Part shown: piece after piece, positions 39,537-48,374 of the stretch | Numbering within the stretch: the stretch's first letter is position 1 | How the letters are laid out: each line of letters opens with the position of its first letter | Source: a bacterium | GTDB taxonomy: Bacteria > Bacillota > Bacilli > Lactobacillales > Streptococcaceae | Length of the DNA: 64,000 nucleotides | Reading direction: 5' to 3' | Assembly: GCA_905221145.1 (NCBI GenBank) | Contig: CAJNCA010000002.1 | Span: 350,217-414,216, forward strand | Made by a program: the position numbers and the translations under genes | The notes under the pieces: generated by a model | What the model was told of the DNA's origin: nothing | Database searches by the model: none | What the model saw: the letters and a program-made list of their open reading frames with translations, nothing else

Positions 39537-39587
39537 CCCTTCTCCTTTCCAATCTATTTTGTAATACATACTAGCAACTTTACCTAT

Positions 39588-39616
39588 AGTATACTACTCC
39601 TACACTAGTTTGTAAA
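39588..39616 (-). promoter_or_regulatory. padR promoter with palindromic operator
   Basis: Minus-strand TTTACA (39616-39611), 17-bp spacer, TATACT (39593-39588). The perfect 10-bp palindrome TAGTATACTA (39587-39596) covers the -10 box. Confidence 0.7.
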
Positions 39617-39631
39617 GCATAATAGTCAAAT

Positions 39632-39663
39632 AAAAAAACAGAACTAGCCTGAACTAGTCCTGT
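39632..39663 (-). terminator. metG terminator
   Basis: Minus strand ACAGGACTAG-TTCAGG-CTAGTTCTGT followed by TTTTTT. Confidence 0.85.
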
Positions 39664-39669
39664 CTATTT

Positions 39670-41667
39670 TTACCCAATCACACTTCCGTTTGGTACAGCT
39701 GGATCAACTGTAAGAAGGGTTAATTTTCCATCATGTTCAGCTGAGAGAATCATCCCTTGGCTGACATATTTCTTCATCATCTTACGCGGTTTGAGGTTGG
39801 CAACGATTTGGACTTTCTTGCCAACCAATTCTTGTTCATTTGGATAGTACTTCGCAATTCCTGAAAGGATTTGACGGTCTTCACCATCACCTGCATCTAG
39901 GCGGAATTGAAGCAACTTATCAGAACCTTCTACTTTGGAAACTTCTTTGACTTCTGCAACACGAATTTCAACCTTGTCAAAGTCTTCAAACTTAATTTCT
40001 TCCTTGTTTAGTTTGAGTTCGACTTCGTCTGGATTCCATTCTTTTTCGACTGCTGGTTTGTTGCCTTCCATTTGTTCCTTGATATAGGCGATTTCTTCTT
40101 CCATATCCAGACGTGGGAAAATTGGAGTTCCTTTGGCAACTACAGTCACATCTGCTGGGAAGTCAGCCAAGCTCAAGTTTTCAAGGCTCGCTACTTCTTC
40201 CAAGCCAAGTTGAGTCAAGACTGCACGACTGGTTTCCATCATAAACGGCTCAATCAAGTGAGCTACAACACGAAGGCTGGCTGCCAAGTGGCTCATAACA
40301 CTTGCCAATTGGTCACGATGCGCTTCATCCTTAGCCAAGACCCATGGAGCTGTCTCGTCGATGTATTTATTAGTACGAGAGATAAGCGTCCAGACCGCTT
40401 CAAGTGCACGTGGGTAATCAACTGCTTCCATGTGTGTATGGTAGTCAGCGATTGATTCAGCAGCTACTTGAGCAAGAGCATGGTCAAACTCTGTTACACC
40501 TTCTACATAGGCAGGAATTTGCCCATCAAAGTACTTGTTAATCATAGAAACCGTACGGTTGAGGAGGTTTCCAAGGTCGTTGGCCAATTCATAGTTAATA
40601 CGGCCAACATAGTCTTCAGGAGTGAAGGTTCCGTCTGAACCAACTGGAAGGCTACGCATGAGGTAGTAACGAAGCGGATCAAGCCCATAACGCTCTACCA
40701 ACATTTCAGGGTAAACAACATTTCCTTTAGACTTAGACATCTTGCCGTCTTTCATGACAAACCAACCATGGGCAATCAAACGATCTGGTAATTTGATATC
40801 CAACATCATCAGAAGGATTGGCCAGTAGATTGAGTGGAAACGAAGAATGTCTTTTCCTACCATATGGAAGACAGTTCCATTCCAGAACTTGTCAAAGTTA
40901 CCATGTTCGTCTTGACCATAGCCAAGAGCTGTCGCATAGTTAAGAAGGGCATCAATCCAAACATAGACAACGTGTTTTGGATTAGATGGTACTGGAACAC
41001 CCCATGTAAAGGTTGTACGAGAAACAGCCAAGTCTTCCAAACCTGGTTCGATGAAGTTGCGGAGCATTTCATTAAGACGACCATCAGGAGTGATAAATTC
41101 AGGATGGGATTTAAAAAATTCGACCAAACGATCTTGGTATTTGCTGAGGCGGAGGAAGTATGATTCTTCAGATACCCATTCAACCTCATGACCTGATGGA
41201 GCGATACCTCCAGTCACATTTCCAGCTTCGTCACGGAAAACTTCTGCAAGTTGACTTTCTGTAAAAAATTCCTCATCTGAGACTGAATACCAGCCAGAGT
41301 ATTCACCTAGGTAGATGTCATCTTGAGCCAGCAAGCGTTCAAAGACCTGCGCCACTACCTTTTCATGGTAATCATCCGTTGTGCGGATAAATTTATCATA
41401 AGAGATATCTAGTAATTGCCAGAGTTCTTTGACTCCAACAGCCATACCATCAACGTAGGATTGAGGTGTGATACCAGCTTCTTCAGCTTTTTGCTGGATT
41501 TTCTGACCATGCTCATCAAGACCTGTCAGATAAAAGACATCGTAGCCCATGAGGCGTTTGTAGCGAGCTAGGACATCACAGGCGATGGTTGTGTAGGCAG
41601 AACCGATATGAAGTTTACCAGATGGATAGTAAATCGGCGTTGTAATATAAAAATTCTTTTCAGACAT
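39670..41667 (-). CDS. metG: Methionyl-tRNA synthetase
   Basis: 665 aa from the ATG at 41667 (AAAGGA upstream). Class I signature HIGSAYTT (HIGH variant) near 19, [10 protein letters not shown] near 300, an anticodon-binding helical domain, and a C-terminal EMAP/Trbp111-like tRNA-binding domain (about 560-665). No zinc-knuckle cysteines are visible in the CP domain. No T-box leader. Monocistronic. Confidence 0.97.
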   Translation of the reverse strand: MSEKNFYITTPIYYPSGKLHIGSAYTTIACDVLARYKRLMGYDVFYLTGLDEHGQKIQQKAEEAGITPQSYVDGMAVGVKELWQLLDISYDKFIRTTDDYHEKVVAQVFERLLAQDDIYLGEYSGWYSVSDEEFFTESQLAEVFRDEAGNVTGGIAPSGHEVEWVSEESYFLRLSKYQDRLVEFFKSHPEFITPDGRLNEMLRNFIEPGLEDLAVSRTTFTWGVPVPSNPKHVVYVWIDALLNYATALGYGQDEHGNFDKFWNGTVFHMVGKDILRFHSIYWPILLMMLDIKLPDRLIAHGWFVMKDGKMSKSKGNVVYPEMLVERYGLDPLRYYLMRSLPVGSDGTFTPEDYVGRINYELANDLGNLLNRTVSMINKYFDGQIPAYVEGVTEFDHALAQVAAESIADYHTHMEAVDYPRALEAVWTLISRTNKYIDETAPWVLAKDEAHRDQLASVMSHLAASLRVVAHLIEPFMMETSRAVLTQLGLEEVASLENLSLADFPADVTVVAKGTPIFPRLDMEEEIAYIKEQMEGNKPAVEKEWNPDEVELKLNKEEIKFEDFDKVEIRVAEVKEVSKVEGSDKLLQFRLDAGDGEDRQILSGIAKYYPNEQELVGKKVQIVANLKPRKMMKKYVSQGMILSAEHDGKLTLLTVDPAVPNGSVIG

Positions 41668-41754
41668 AATTTTTCCTTTCCAGGCAAATGAAACCTGTTT
41701 TTCTAACACTTCATTATATCACATTTTTAATGATTTTCGATAGGGAAATCCATA

Positions 41755-41786
41755 CAAAAACAAGATAGACGAGTGTCCATCTTGTT
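41755..41786 (-). terminator. Terminator of the MacAB-like operon
   Basis: AACAAGAT-N12-ATCTTGTT arms with a short T-run on the minus strand. Confidence 0.6.
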
Positions 41787-41790
41787 GATC

Positions 41791-43050
41791 TTATTCATAG
41801 CGAAGGGCTTCGATTGGATCAAGTTTCGATGCCTTATTGGCTGGCAAGACCCCAAAAACTATACCCACGCTAGCCGAAACCGCAAGACTAAATAGGGCAA
41901 CTGGGATTGATACTCCAACTTCTATACCCGCAATCAAACCTTGCAATAGCAAACCTGCTAAGGCAGTTAAACCACTTGCAATTGTCAATCCAATCAAGCC
42001 ACCTAACAAGGTCAAAATCATGGATTCAATCAAAAACTGAATTAAAATATTGGCACGCGTTGCACCCAAAGCCTTACGGAGACCAATCTCACGAGTACGC
42101 TCCGTCACCGAAACCAGCATAATGTTCATAACGCCAGTTCCTCCAACAAAGAGAGAAATCCCTGCAATGGCACTAATAATCGTCGTCATAAAACTAAACG
42201 ATTGTTGAACTTCTGCAAATGCAGCTGACTCATCTGCTACTTGATATTCTCCCTGTTGCAAGCCAGCAAGCTCTGTCATTTTTCGTGCTAATTCTGGCCC
42301 CAGAGTTTGAGTCAAACTTGTGTCATTCACTCGAAAGACAATATTAGCTATTTCATCTACATTAAAATTCGCAGCAAGGGAGATATTTGTGGTAATGGGC
42401 AAGCCACCAAAACCATATATTTTTGAATTTTTAGATTCTTGACTAGTATAAACACCAATGACTCTATAACTAAAACCATTGACTTCTACAACCTTGTTAA
42501 TAGCTTCTTGAGGAGATCCAAATAGACTAATGGATAATTCTTCATCAAGCAAAATAACACTTGCAAACTCTTTGAAATCTTGCTCTCTCAGACTACGACC
42601 TGCAAGAATTTCATTGTTAACAGCCTCCATATACGTTCTGTTACCACCTGTCAAATTGGCATTTTCAACCTTTTTATCTTTATAAGTCAAGATGGCGTTC
42701 GTTGAGTTGGTTACATAGTAATTATCCACTCCCTTGAGCTTAGCAGCTTCCTTGACCCAAGATTCTTGCGGTTTTGGTGGTTCAACATGAACTTCCTCTT
42801 CTTTTCCAGAAACCGTAAAAGCTGATTGTTTCTGAGTAAAAGACCCATCTTTGCTTTTTTTAGAAGAGAAAAAGACACTGATATTTTTCTGAGATCTGGT
42901 CATGTTTTTATTGAGATATCGAGACATGGAATCACCCAGAGCCATAATCACAACAACTGATGAAACACCGATAATAATCCCAATCATGGTAAGCAAAGAA
43001 CGCATCTTGTGAGCCATGATAGATGAAAAGGCAAATTTCAGATTCTGCAT
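41791..43050 (-). CDS. MacB-like ABC exporter permease
   Basis: 419 aa. N-terminal membrane helix (about 20-41), an extracytoplasmic MacB core domain (about 42-285), then three C-terminal helices with RTREIGLRKALGATRANI, the FtsX-family coupling motif. It is split from its ATPase, as in Gram-positive MacAB-like pumps; the pneumococcal counterpart has been studied structurally. Likely exports antimicrobial peptides or macrolide-like compounds. Last gene of the operon, 1 nt after the ATPase gene. Confidence 0.92.
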   Translation of the reverse strand: MQNLKFAFSSIMAHKMRSLLTMIGIIIGVSSVVVIMALGDSMSRYLNKNMTRSQKNISVFFSSKKSKDGSFTQKQSAFTVSGKEEEVHVEPPKPQESWVKEAAKLKGVDNYYVTNSTNAILTYKDKKVENANLTGGNRTYMEAVNNEILAGRSLREQDFKEFASVILLDEELSISLFGSPQEAINKVVEVNGFSYRVIGVYTSQESKNSKIYGFGGLPITTNISLAANFNVDEIANIVFRVNDTSLTQTLGPELARKMTELAGLQQGEYQVADESAAFAEVQQSFSFMTTIISAIAGISLFVGGTGVMNIMLVSVTERTREIGLRKALGATRANILIQFLIESMILTLLGGLIGLTIASGLTALAGLLLQGLIAGIEVGVSIPVALFSLAVSASVGIVFGVLPANKASKLDPIEALRYE

Positions 43051-43051
43051 C

Positions 43052-43753
43052 TTAGTTTTCCTCCTTTTCTAACTGAGCACTATCAGACGAAATGACTCCA
43101 TCTCGAATGACAATCTGGCGTTTGGCATAAGCAGCGATTTCAGGCTCATGCGTTACCATGATAATGGTTTTTCCTTCTTTGTTCAAGTCAACCAATAGTT
43201 GCATAATTTGATTCCCTGTTTTGGTATCCAAGGCACCTGTCGGTTCGTCCGCTAGGATAATAGAAGGATTGTTTACCAAGGCACGCGCAATAGCTACACG
43301 TTGCTTTTGACCACCAGATAATTCTGAAGGCAAATGGTGACTACGTTCAGTCAATTCAACCTTATCTAAATATTCCTCGGCTAACTTGCGACGTTTTGAA
43401 GATGAAACTCCTGCGTAAATCAAGGGCAATTCTACGTTTTGCAGAGCATTGAGTTTGGATAGAAGAAAGAACTGCTGAAAGACAAATCCAATTTGTTGGT
43501 TACGGACCTTGGCTAGTTGTTTTTCACCCAGTCCAGCTACTTCTTGACCTTCAAGATAATATTCGCCACTGCTTGGTGTATCCAACATGCCAATCGTATT
43601 CATGAGAGTAGACTTACCAGAACCAGATGGTCCCATGATAGCAACAAATTCACCCTCATTCACTTCTAGGTTGATATTTTTGAGAACCTGCAGTTCTTGG
43701 TCACCGTTACGGTAGCTTCTGCAAATGTTTTTTAGACTAATTAGTTGCTTCAT
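43052..43753 (-). CDS. MacB-like ABC exporter ATPase
   Basis: 233 aa. Walker [10 protein letters not shown] near 41, Q-loop VFQQFFLL, signature LSGGQKQR near 145, Walker B IILADEPTGALD near 165, H-loop MVTHEPE. It sits between the fusion-protein gene (17-nt overlap) and the permease gene (1-nt gap), so the three are translated as a unit. Confidence 0.93.
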   Translation of the reverse strand: MKQLISLKNICRSYRNGDQELQVLKNINLEVNEGEFVAIMGPSGSGKSTLMNTIGMLDTPSSGEYYLEGQEVAGLGEKQLAKVRNQQIGFVFQQFFLLSKLNALQNVELPLIYAGVSSSKRRKLAEEYLDKVELTERSHHLPSELSGGQKQRVAIARALVNNPSIILADEPTGALDTKTGNQIMQLLVDLNKEGKTIIMVTHEPEIAAYAKRQIVIRDGVISSDSAQLEKEEN

Positions 43754-44942
43754 CAGCCTTCACCTCTTTTCCTTCCTCTAGAGAAGACGTTGGGTTACTG
43801 ATGACCTTGACTCCATTTGTCAGACCTGAAGTGATTTCTTGGTTGTCTGCATCAGCATTGCCCAAACCAACTTCCACTTTCTTGGCCTTTTTCTGCTCGT
43901 CAAGCACCCAGACATAGTTCTTATCATTTTCAGTCACAACACTTGTTAGAGGAACCAAAATGGCTTTACTCTTATTCTTGACCTCAACGCTTACTGAAAA
44001 TCCTTGTTTCAAATCACCAATTTCACTTGTAACATCAATGGTATATGGATATTTAGAGCCAGAATTACCAGCTGCTGCGGCAGCCGCTGCACTTGCTGCT
44101 TCGCCATTGTTTTTTGGGTAGTCAGAGATATAGCTAATCTTACCAGTCCAGCTCTTATCTTGGTAAACTTTAGAAGTAAAGGTTACTTCTTGTCCGACAG
44201 ATAGGTTGGCAAGGTTATATTCAGATAGTTCACCCTTAACTTGCAAGTTTTCATTGCTGACAATATGAACCATCACCTGGCTAGCGCCAGTTGGAGATTT
44301 AGAAACATTGCGGTTGACTTCGACCACAGTTCCCTCTAGGGTACTGAGAATAGTCGTTGCATCCAACTGACTTTGAGCCTTGCTTAATTGTGCCGCTGCA
44401 TCTTCACGGGCATCACGAGCATCACCCAGTTGTGCATCAATAGAAGCAACAGAATTTCCAGCCACTGGAGTTGGGCTTTGCACCGTTGCATCTTCTCCTC
44501 CTGCTGGCGCTGGTAACTGTGGAGCCGGAGCTGAAGCGGCTTCATTTCGTGCTTGATTGAGTTCGTTGATATGACGATCTGCCTTAGCTACTGCTCGACT
44601 AGCTGAATCATAGGCCGCCTGGGCTTCAGAACTACTATACTTGACTAAAGCCTGCCCTTCGCTGACCTTATCACCCACAGAAACAAGGATTTCATCTAAA
44701 TCTCCCTTACTAGCATCAAAATAAACATATTGTTCATTTTTTGCTGTTACTGTCCCTGACAATAAAACAGAGGATGCCACGCTTCCTTCCTTAGCAACAA
44801 CCAGATGAGTAGGCTCATCTTTTACAGCGGTCTGAGAAGGTTGTCTAAAGAGCAAAATGCCCCCAGCACCCAATACAACTACACTCGCAGCACCAACTGC
44901 TGCATACAATTGCCACTTTTTAGCTTTACCATTCTTTTTCAT
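43737..44942 (-). CDS. Membrane fusion protein, MacA/HlyD family
   Basis: 401 aa from the ATG at 44942 (AAAGGAG upstream). N-terminal anchor (about 11-32), biotinyl-lipoyl-like domain (VSVGDKVSEGQALVKYSSSEAQ near 85), a helical hairpin rich in Ala/Asp/Gln (about 115-205), and beta-barrel and membrane-proximal domains. A run of eight alanines (SAAAAAAAAG-type segment near 285) interrupts the barrel, an unusual low-complexity insertion. First gene of the tripartite export operon. Confidence 0.92.
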   Translation of the reverse strand: MKKNGKAKKWQLYAAVGAASVVVLGAGGILLFRQPSQTAVKDEPTHLVVAKEGSVASSVLLSGTVTAKNEQYVYFDASKGDLDEILVSVGDKVSEGQALVKYSSSEAQAAYDSASRAVAKADRHINELNQARNEAASAPAPQLPAPAGGEDATVQSPTPVAGNSVASIDAQLGDARDAREDAAAQLSKAQSQLDATTILSTLEGTVVEVNRNVSKSPTGASQVMVHIVSNENLQVKGELSEYNLANLSVGQEVTFTSKVYQDKSWTGKISYISDYPKNNGEAASAAAAAAAGNSGSKYPYTIDVTSEIGDLKQGFSVSVEVKNKSKAILVPLTSVVTENDKNYVWVLDEQKKAKKVEVGLGNADADNQEITSGLTNGVKVISNPTSSLEEGKEVKADEATN

Positions 44943-44978
44943 AATGAAACTCCTTTTTGATTTAAAGTTCTTAACAAT

Positions 44979-45007
44979 ATTATACAAAAATTATCAATTT
45001 GAAACAA
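44979..45007 (-). promoter_or_regulatory. Promoter of the MacAB-like operon
   Basis: Minus-strand TTGTTT (45007-45002), 17-bp spacer, TATAAT (44984-44979). Confidence 0.65.
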
Positions 45008-45009
45008 TA

Positions 45010-45039
45010 ACATTTCAGAACGAAATAATGACATTTCAG
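45010..45039 (+). promoter_or_regulatory. ComE/BlpR-like direct repeat
   Basis: ACATTTCAG (45010-45018), exactly 12 bp, ACATTTCAG (45031-45039). Perfect 9-mers at a 21-bp period match the remembered ComE pattern aCAnTTcaG-N12-aCAgTTgaG. It lies 2 bp beyond the -35 of the MacAB-like operon and upstream of a + strand TTTACA/TATAAT. Confidence 0.6.
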
Positions 45040-45064
45040 GATTCACTTATTGTTCGGAATTTAT

Positions 45065-45092
45065 TTTACAATCATTGTACTAGTTATATAAT
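45065..45092 (+). promoter_or_regulatory. Possible second upstream promoter for gor
   Basis: TTTACA (45065-45070), 16-bp spacer, TATAAT (45087-45092). Confidence 0.4.
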
Positions 45093-45151
45093 ACACTTTA
45101 TTTTTCTTTTTTGCAAGCCTTTTCTTTAATTTTTTTGAACGTAGCAGATTT

Positions 45152-45180
45152 TTGCAATCACATCAAAAAAAAGATAGAAT
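45152..45180 (+). promoter_or_regulatory. gor promoter
   Basis: TTGCAA (45152-45157), 17-bp spacer, TAGAAT (45175-45180). Confidence 0.6.
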
Positions 45181-45234
45181 ATGACTATCAAAAAATGACA
45201 CTCTACTATTTAAAAGAGTACAAAGGAGTTTTCA

Positions 45235-46581
45235 ATGAGAGAATATGATATCATTGCTATTGGTGGAGGTAGCGGAGGAATTGCTACCATGAACCGTGCT
45301 GGTGAACATGGAGCCAAAGCGGCCGTTATTGAGGAAAAGAAACTAGGCGGAACCTGTGTCAACGTCGGTTGTGTTCCTAAGAAAATCATGTGGTACGGAG
45401 CGCAAATCGCTGAAACTTTCCATCAATTTGGAGAGGACTACGGTTTTAAAACTACTGATCTTAACTTTGACTTTGCAACCCTACGTCGCAATCGTGAAGC
45501 CTACATTGATCGCGCTCGTTCTTCTTATGATGGCAGTTTTAAACGCAACGGTGTAGACTTGATTGAAGGTCATGCTGAATTTGTAGATTCTCATACTGTC
45601 AGCGTAAATGGTGAACTCATTCGTGCTAAACATATTGTGATTGCTACTGGTGCCCATCCAAGTATTCCTAATATTCCTGGTGCTGAACTAGGTGGCTCTT
45701 CTGATGATGTATTTGCTTGGGAAGAATTGCCAGAGTCAGTTGCTATTCTAGGTGCCGGCTATATCGCTGTTGAATTAGCTGGTGTTCTCCACACTTTTGG
45801 TGTCAAGACAGACCTCTTTGTTCGCCGTGATCGTCCTTTACGTGGTTTTGATTCTTACATCGTTGAAGGTTTAGTCAAGGAAATGGAAAGAACAAACTTA
45901 CCACTTCATACTCACAAAGTCCCTGCCAAGTTAGAAAAAACTGCTGAAGGCATTACCATTCATTTCGAGGATGGTACTAGTCACACAGCTAGCCAAGTTA
46001 TCTGGGCTACAGGTCGCCGTCCAAACGTTAAGGGCTTGCAACTTGAAAAAGCTGGCGTTACTCTGAACGAACGTGGCTTTATCCAAGTGGATGAATACCA
46101 AAATACTGTTGTTGAGGGAATCTATGCTCTAGGTGATGTAACGGGTGAAAAAGAACTGACTCCAGTTGCTATCAAGGCTGGACGTACCCTATCTGAACGC
46201 CTCTTTAACGGAAAAACTACTGCTAAAATGGACTACTCAACCATTCCAACTGTTGTCTTTTCACACCCTGCTATCGGAACTGTTGGGCTGACAGAAGAGC
46301 AAGCTATTAAAGAATACGGTCAAGACCAAATCAAGGTTTACAAATCAAGCTTTACTTCTATGTACTCTGCTTGTACTTGCAACCGTCAAGAAACACGTTT
46401 CAAATTGATCACAGCTGGTTCAGAAGAAAAAGTTGTCGGACTTCATGGAATTGGCTACGGTGTTGATGAAATGATTCAAGGATTTGCTGTTGCTATCAAA
46501 ATGGGAGCGACCAAGGCTGACTTTGATGCAACCGTAGCGATTCACCCAACTGCATCTGAAGAATTTGTAACCATGCGTTAA
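45235..46581 (+). CDS. gor: Glutathione-disulfide reductase
   Basis: 448 aa flavoprotein. FAD-binding [13 protein letters not shown] at 10-22, redox disulfide Cys41-Cys46 in [18 protein letters not shown]-binding [11 protein letters not shown] with downstream [10 protein letters not shown] arginines, and the C-terminal catalytic HPTASEE. Keeps imported glutathione reduced; important for oxidative and metal stress in streptococci. AAAGGAG upstream. Own promoter and terminator. Confidence 0.95.
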   Translation: MREYDIIAIGGGSGGIATMNRAGEHGAKAAVIEEKKLGGTCVNVGCVPKKIMWYGAQIAETFHQFGEDYGFKTTDLNFDFATLRRNREAYIDRARSSYDGSFKRNGVDLIEGHAEFVDSHTVSVNGELIRAKHIVIATGAHPSIPNIPGAELGGSSDDVFAWEELPESVAILGAGYIAVELAGVLHTFGVKTDLFVRRDRPLRGFDSYIVEGLVKEMERTNLPLHTHKVPAKLEKTAEGITIHFEDGTSHTASQVIWATGRRPNVKGLQLEKAGVTLNERGFIQVDEYQNTVVEGIYALGDVTGEKELTPVAIKAGRTLSERLFNGKTTAKMDYSTIPTVVFSHPAIGTVGLTEEQAIKEYGQDQIKVYKSSFTSMYSACTCNRQETRFKLITAGSEEKVVGLHGIGYGVDEMIQGFAVAIKMGATKADFDATVAIHPTASEEFVTMR

Positions 46582-46587
46582 TCGAAA

Positions 46588-46625
46588 CAAAAGAAGCTGA
46601 TACAACTGTGTCTGCTTCTTTTTTG
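46588..46625 (+). terminator. gor terminator
   Basis: AAAAGAAGCTGA...TCTGCTTCTTTTTT hairpin with one mismatch. Confidence 0.85.
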
Positions 46626-46708
46626 ATGATTTACGAAATGATGAAAACAACTTACTCAGTCAGGAAATCGGCTGTTACAGTGTTTGTTACCTTGTTTTTA
46701 AAAATAGG

Positions 46709-46736
46709 TTGACAATAATGTTCTTACGAGTATAAT
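46709..46736 (+). promoter_or_regulatory. bioY promoter
   Basis: TTGACA (46709-46714), 16-bp spacer, TATAAT (46731-46736). Confidence 0.75.
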
Positions 46737-46769
46737 TGTTACTATACATTAGAAAAGAGGTTAACTATT

Positions 46770-47306
46770 TTGAAAAAAGCTCACATTTATGCCATCCCTG
46801 CTATTGGGGCTGCTCTCATTGCTGTATTGGCACAAATCAGTCTTCCAATTGGACCTGTTCCCTTCACTCTGCAAAACTTTGCAATCGGCTTGATTGCTAC
46901 TGTCTTTAGACCAAGAGAGGCTGTGCTTTCTGTTGGACTCTATCTTCTTCTAGGTGCTATCGGTCTTCCTGTCTTTGCAGGAGGGGGAGCTGGATTGCAG
47001 GCGTTGGTTGGTCCTACTGCAGGTTATCTTTGGTTTTATCTTGTCTACTCTGGACTTACCTCTTCTCTAACTAACAGCAAGAGTGGAGTTGTCAAGATTT
47101 TTCTTGCAAACCTCTTGGGTGATGCCCTTGTCTTTGTCGGTGGGATTCTAAGCTTGCATTTCCTAGCTGGAATGGCATTTGAAAAAGCTCTTGTGGTGGG
47201 GGTTCTTCCCTTTATCATTCCAGACCTTGGTAAACTTCTTGCTATTAGTATTATTAGCCGTCCATTACTTCAACGCCTTAAAAATCAGGCTTACTTTGCT
47301 CACTAA
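46770..47306 (+). CDS. bioY: Biotin transporter BioY (ECF S component)
   Basis: 178 aa, six hydrophobic segments. The LPIGPVPFTLQNFAI loop near 25-40 and LGAIGLPVFAGGGAGLQALVGPTAGYL near 60-86 are BioY hallmarks. Substrate-specific membrane subunit that works with a shared ECF module. The start is a TTG at 46770 following AGAGG. Own promoter; ends in a terminator shared with the convergent PC4-like gene. Confidence 0.93.
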   Translation: MKKAHIYAIPAIGAALIAVLAQISLPIGPVPFTLQNFAIGLIATVFRPREAVLSVGLYLLLGAIGLPVFAGGGAGLQALVGPTAGYLWFYLVYSGLTSSLTNSKSGVVKIFLANLLGDALVFVGGILSLHFLAGMAFEKALVVGVLPFIIPDLGKLLAISIISRPLLQRLKNQAYFAH

Positions 47307-47345
47307 AAAAGGATATCGAGTTGTCATGACTCAATATCCTTTTCT
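47305..47345. terminator. Bidirectional terminator (bioY/PC4-like)
   Basis: AAAAGGATATCGAGT-N7-ACTCAATATCCTTTT. Confidence 0.88.
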
Positions 47346-47359
47346 TTCATTTTGAAAAC

Positions 47360-47575
47360 TTAGTTTCCTTTAAAGGCATCCACCATTGTTTGAAATTCTT
47401 CATTTGAGAGGGTAATTCCCTTGCCCATTTTAGTATGGTCTGGGCTCCAAGCACGAATATCAAACTTTGCAGGGGCACCATTAAAGCTCACACGGTTGAT
47501 TTCCTTGGTCCAACCTTTTTCGTTTTCAGAAAGAGTCAACAAGTGCTCTTCGATTTCAAATGTAAATTCTGCCAT
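47360..47575 (-). CDS. PC4/YdbC-like ssDNA-binding protein
   Basis: 71 aa. FTFEIEEHLLTLSENEKGWTKEINRVSFNGAPAKFDIRAWSPDHTKMGKGITLSNEEF matches the YdbC subgroup of the transcriptional coactivator p15 (PC4) family, whose Lactococcus member binds single-stranded DNA (given here as residues 4-62). AAGGAG upstream. Cytosolic; role in this organism unknown. Confidence 0.85.
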   Translation of the reverse strand: MAEFTFEIEEHLLTLSENEKGWTKEINRVSFNGAPAKFDIRAWSPDHTKMGKGITLSNEEFQTMVDAFKGN

Positions 47576-47618
47576 TTTCTTCTCCTTTTTTAGCTTTCAT
47601 TAGTTTATTCGTAAAATC

Positions 47619-47647
47619 TTGTAGATTTTAGGAAAATTTTATATAAT
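47619..47647 (+). promoter_or_regulatory. Promoter of the 106-aa protein gene
   Basis: TTGTAG (47619-47624), 17-bp spacer, TATAAT (47642-47647). Confidence 0.65.
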
Positions 47648-47673
47648 ATTGATATAAAAGAAGGGGGGCCAAT

Positions 47674-47994
47674 ATGAAACTTAAATTCCAGCAAGTTCTA
47701 GATAAAATCCATGACTTTTTAAATGGACATGACCAATCTGACCAGACTGAAACCAACTCCCTTACAGCCACTATTGAAGAGGCTATCCAGAAACAAACTG
47801 CTGTTCACCTTATCTTGTCTGAGACAAGCTTTACAGGTGACATCATCAAATACGATCAGCAACGCCAGCAAATTATCGTGAAAAATTTTGCCAAAAATGT
47901 AACCCGTATTATCCGTATAAGCGATATTCAACGCCTGCGATTTGTCCCTTCAACCGTCCAAACAGCCCAAAAAAATAGATTTAAGAAAGAGTGA
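47674..47994 (+). CDS. Hypothetical 106-aa protein
   Basis: An acidic, polar N-terminal half is followed by a beta-rich segment (VHLILSETSFTGDIIKYDQQ at 49-68, then IIVKNFAKNVTRIIRISDIQ) that reads like a small Sm/SH3-like or YolD-like barrel: hydrophobic strands alternating with basic residues, and a basic tail. No membrane helix. AAGGGGGG upstream. I do not assign a function. Confidence 0.7.
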   Translation: MKLKFQQVLDKIHDFLNGHDQSDQTETNSLTATIEEAIQKQTAVHLILSETSFTGDIIKYDQQRQQIIVKNFAKNVTRIIRISDIQRLRFVPSTVQTAQKNRFKKE

Positions 47995-48024
47995 GATGTA
48001 GTTGCTTCATCCCACTCTTTTTTC
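47986..48024. terminator. Bidirectional terminator
   Basis: AAAGAGTGaGATG...CATCcCACTCTTT with flanking A/T runs. Confidence 0.88.
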
Positions 48025-48363
48025 TTAGCGAACTTGTTCAAAATGTAAATGAACGGCGATATGATCTCCATAACCACTTCTTTCCAAGTCACGTTGTAAA
48101 CGATAGGAAATGTAGTGTTCTGCAATGGTAATGTAACCTGCACCCAATAAACGATGTTCAACCATAGACTGAATCATGCTGATAGTGGCACGTTCTACCT
48201 TGGCTTCCTCCAAGTCCAAAACCACTTTCTTAGTGACTTGTGCAAGGTTTTGACGCAAATCATCTGTCAATACATAGACAGTCTGGGCCGCCTTTAAGAT
48301 GGCTTGGTAAATCTTATCTGGATTAAATTCAGCAATTTCTCCATCACGTTTGATTACTTGCAT
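48025..48363 (-). CDS. Stand-alone ATP-cone domain protein
   Basis: 112 aa. QVIKRDGEIAEFNPDKIYQAILKA at 2-25 and the following VERATISMIQSMVEHRLLGAGYITIAEHYISYR constitute a single ATP-cone, the nucleotide-sensing domain of ribonucleotide reductases and NrdR. No catalytic domain or zinc ribbon is attached. It follows trmD by 11 nt, last in the rimM-trmD transcript. Probably an ATP/dATP-binding regulator; partner unknown. Confidence 0.82.
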   Translation of the reverse strand: MQVIKRDGEIAEFNPDKIYQAILKAAQTVYVLTDDLRQNLAQVTKKVVLDLEEAKVERATISMIQSMVEHRLLGAGYITIAEHYISYRLQRDLERSGYGDHIAVHLHFEQVR

Positions 48364-48374
48364 AGGTTTCTCCT

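Noticed and set aside
41668-41790. T-box leader for metG
   Set aside because: The upstream interval is only about 120 bp and holds the neighbouring operon's terminator; no T-box sequence or specifier stem.
46737-46770. BirA operator upstream of bioY
   Set aside because: A GGTTAACTA half is present, but no matching inverted half at the usual spacing could be found.
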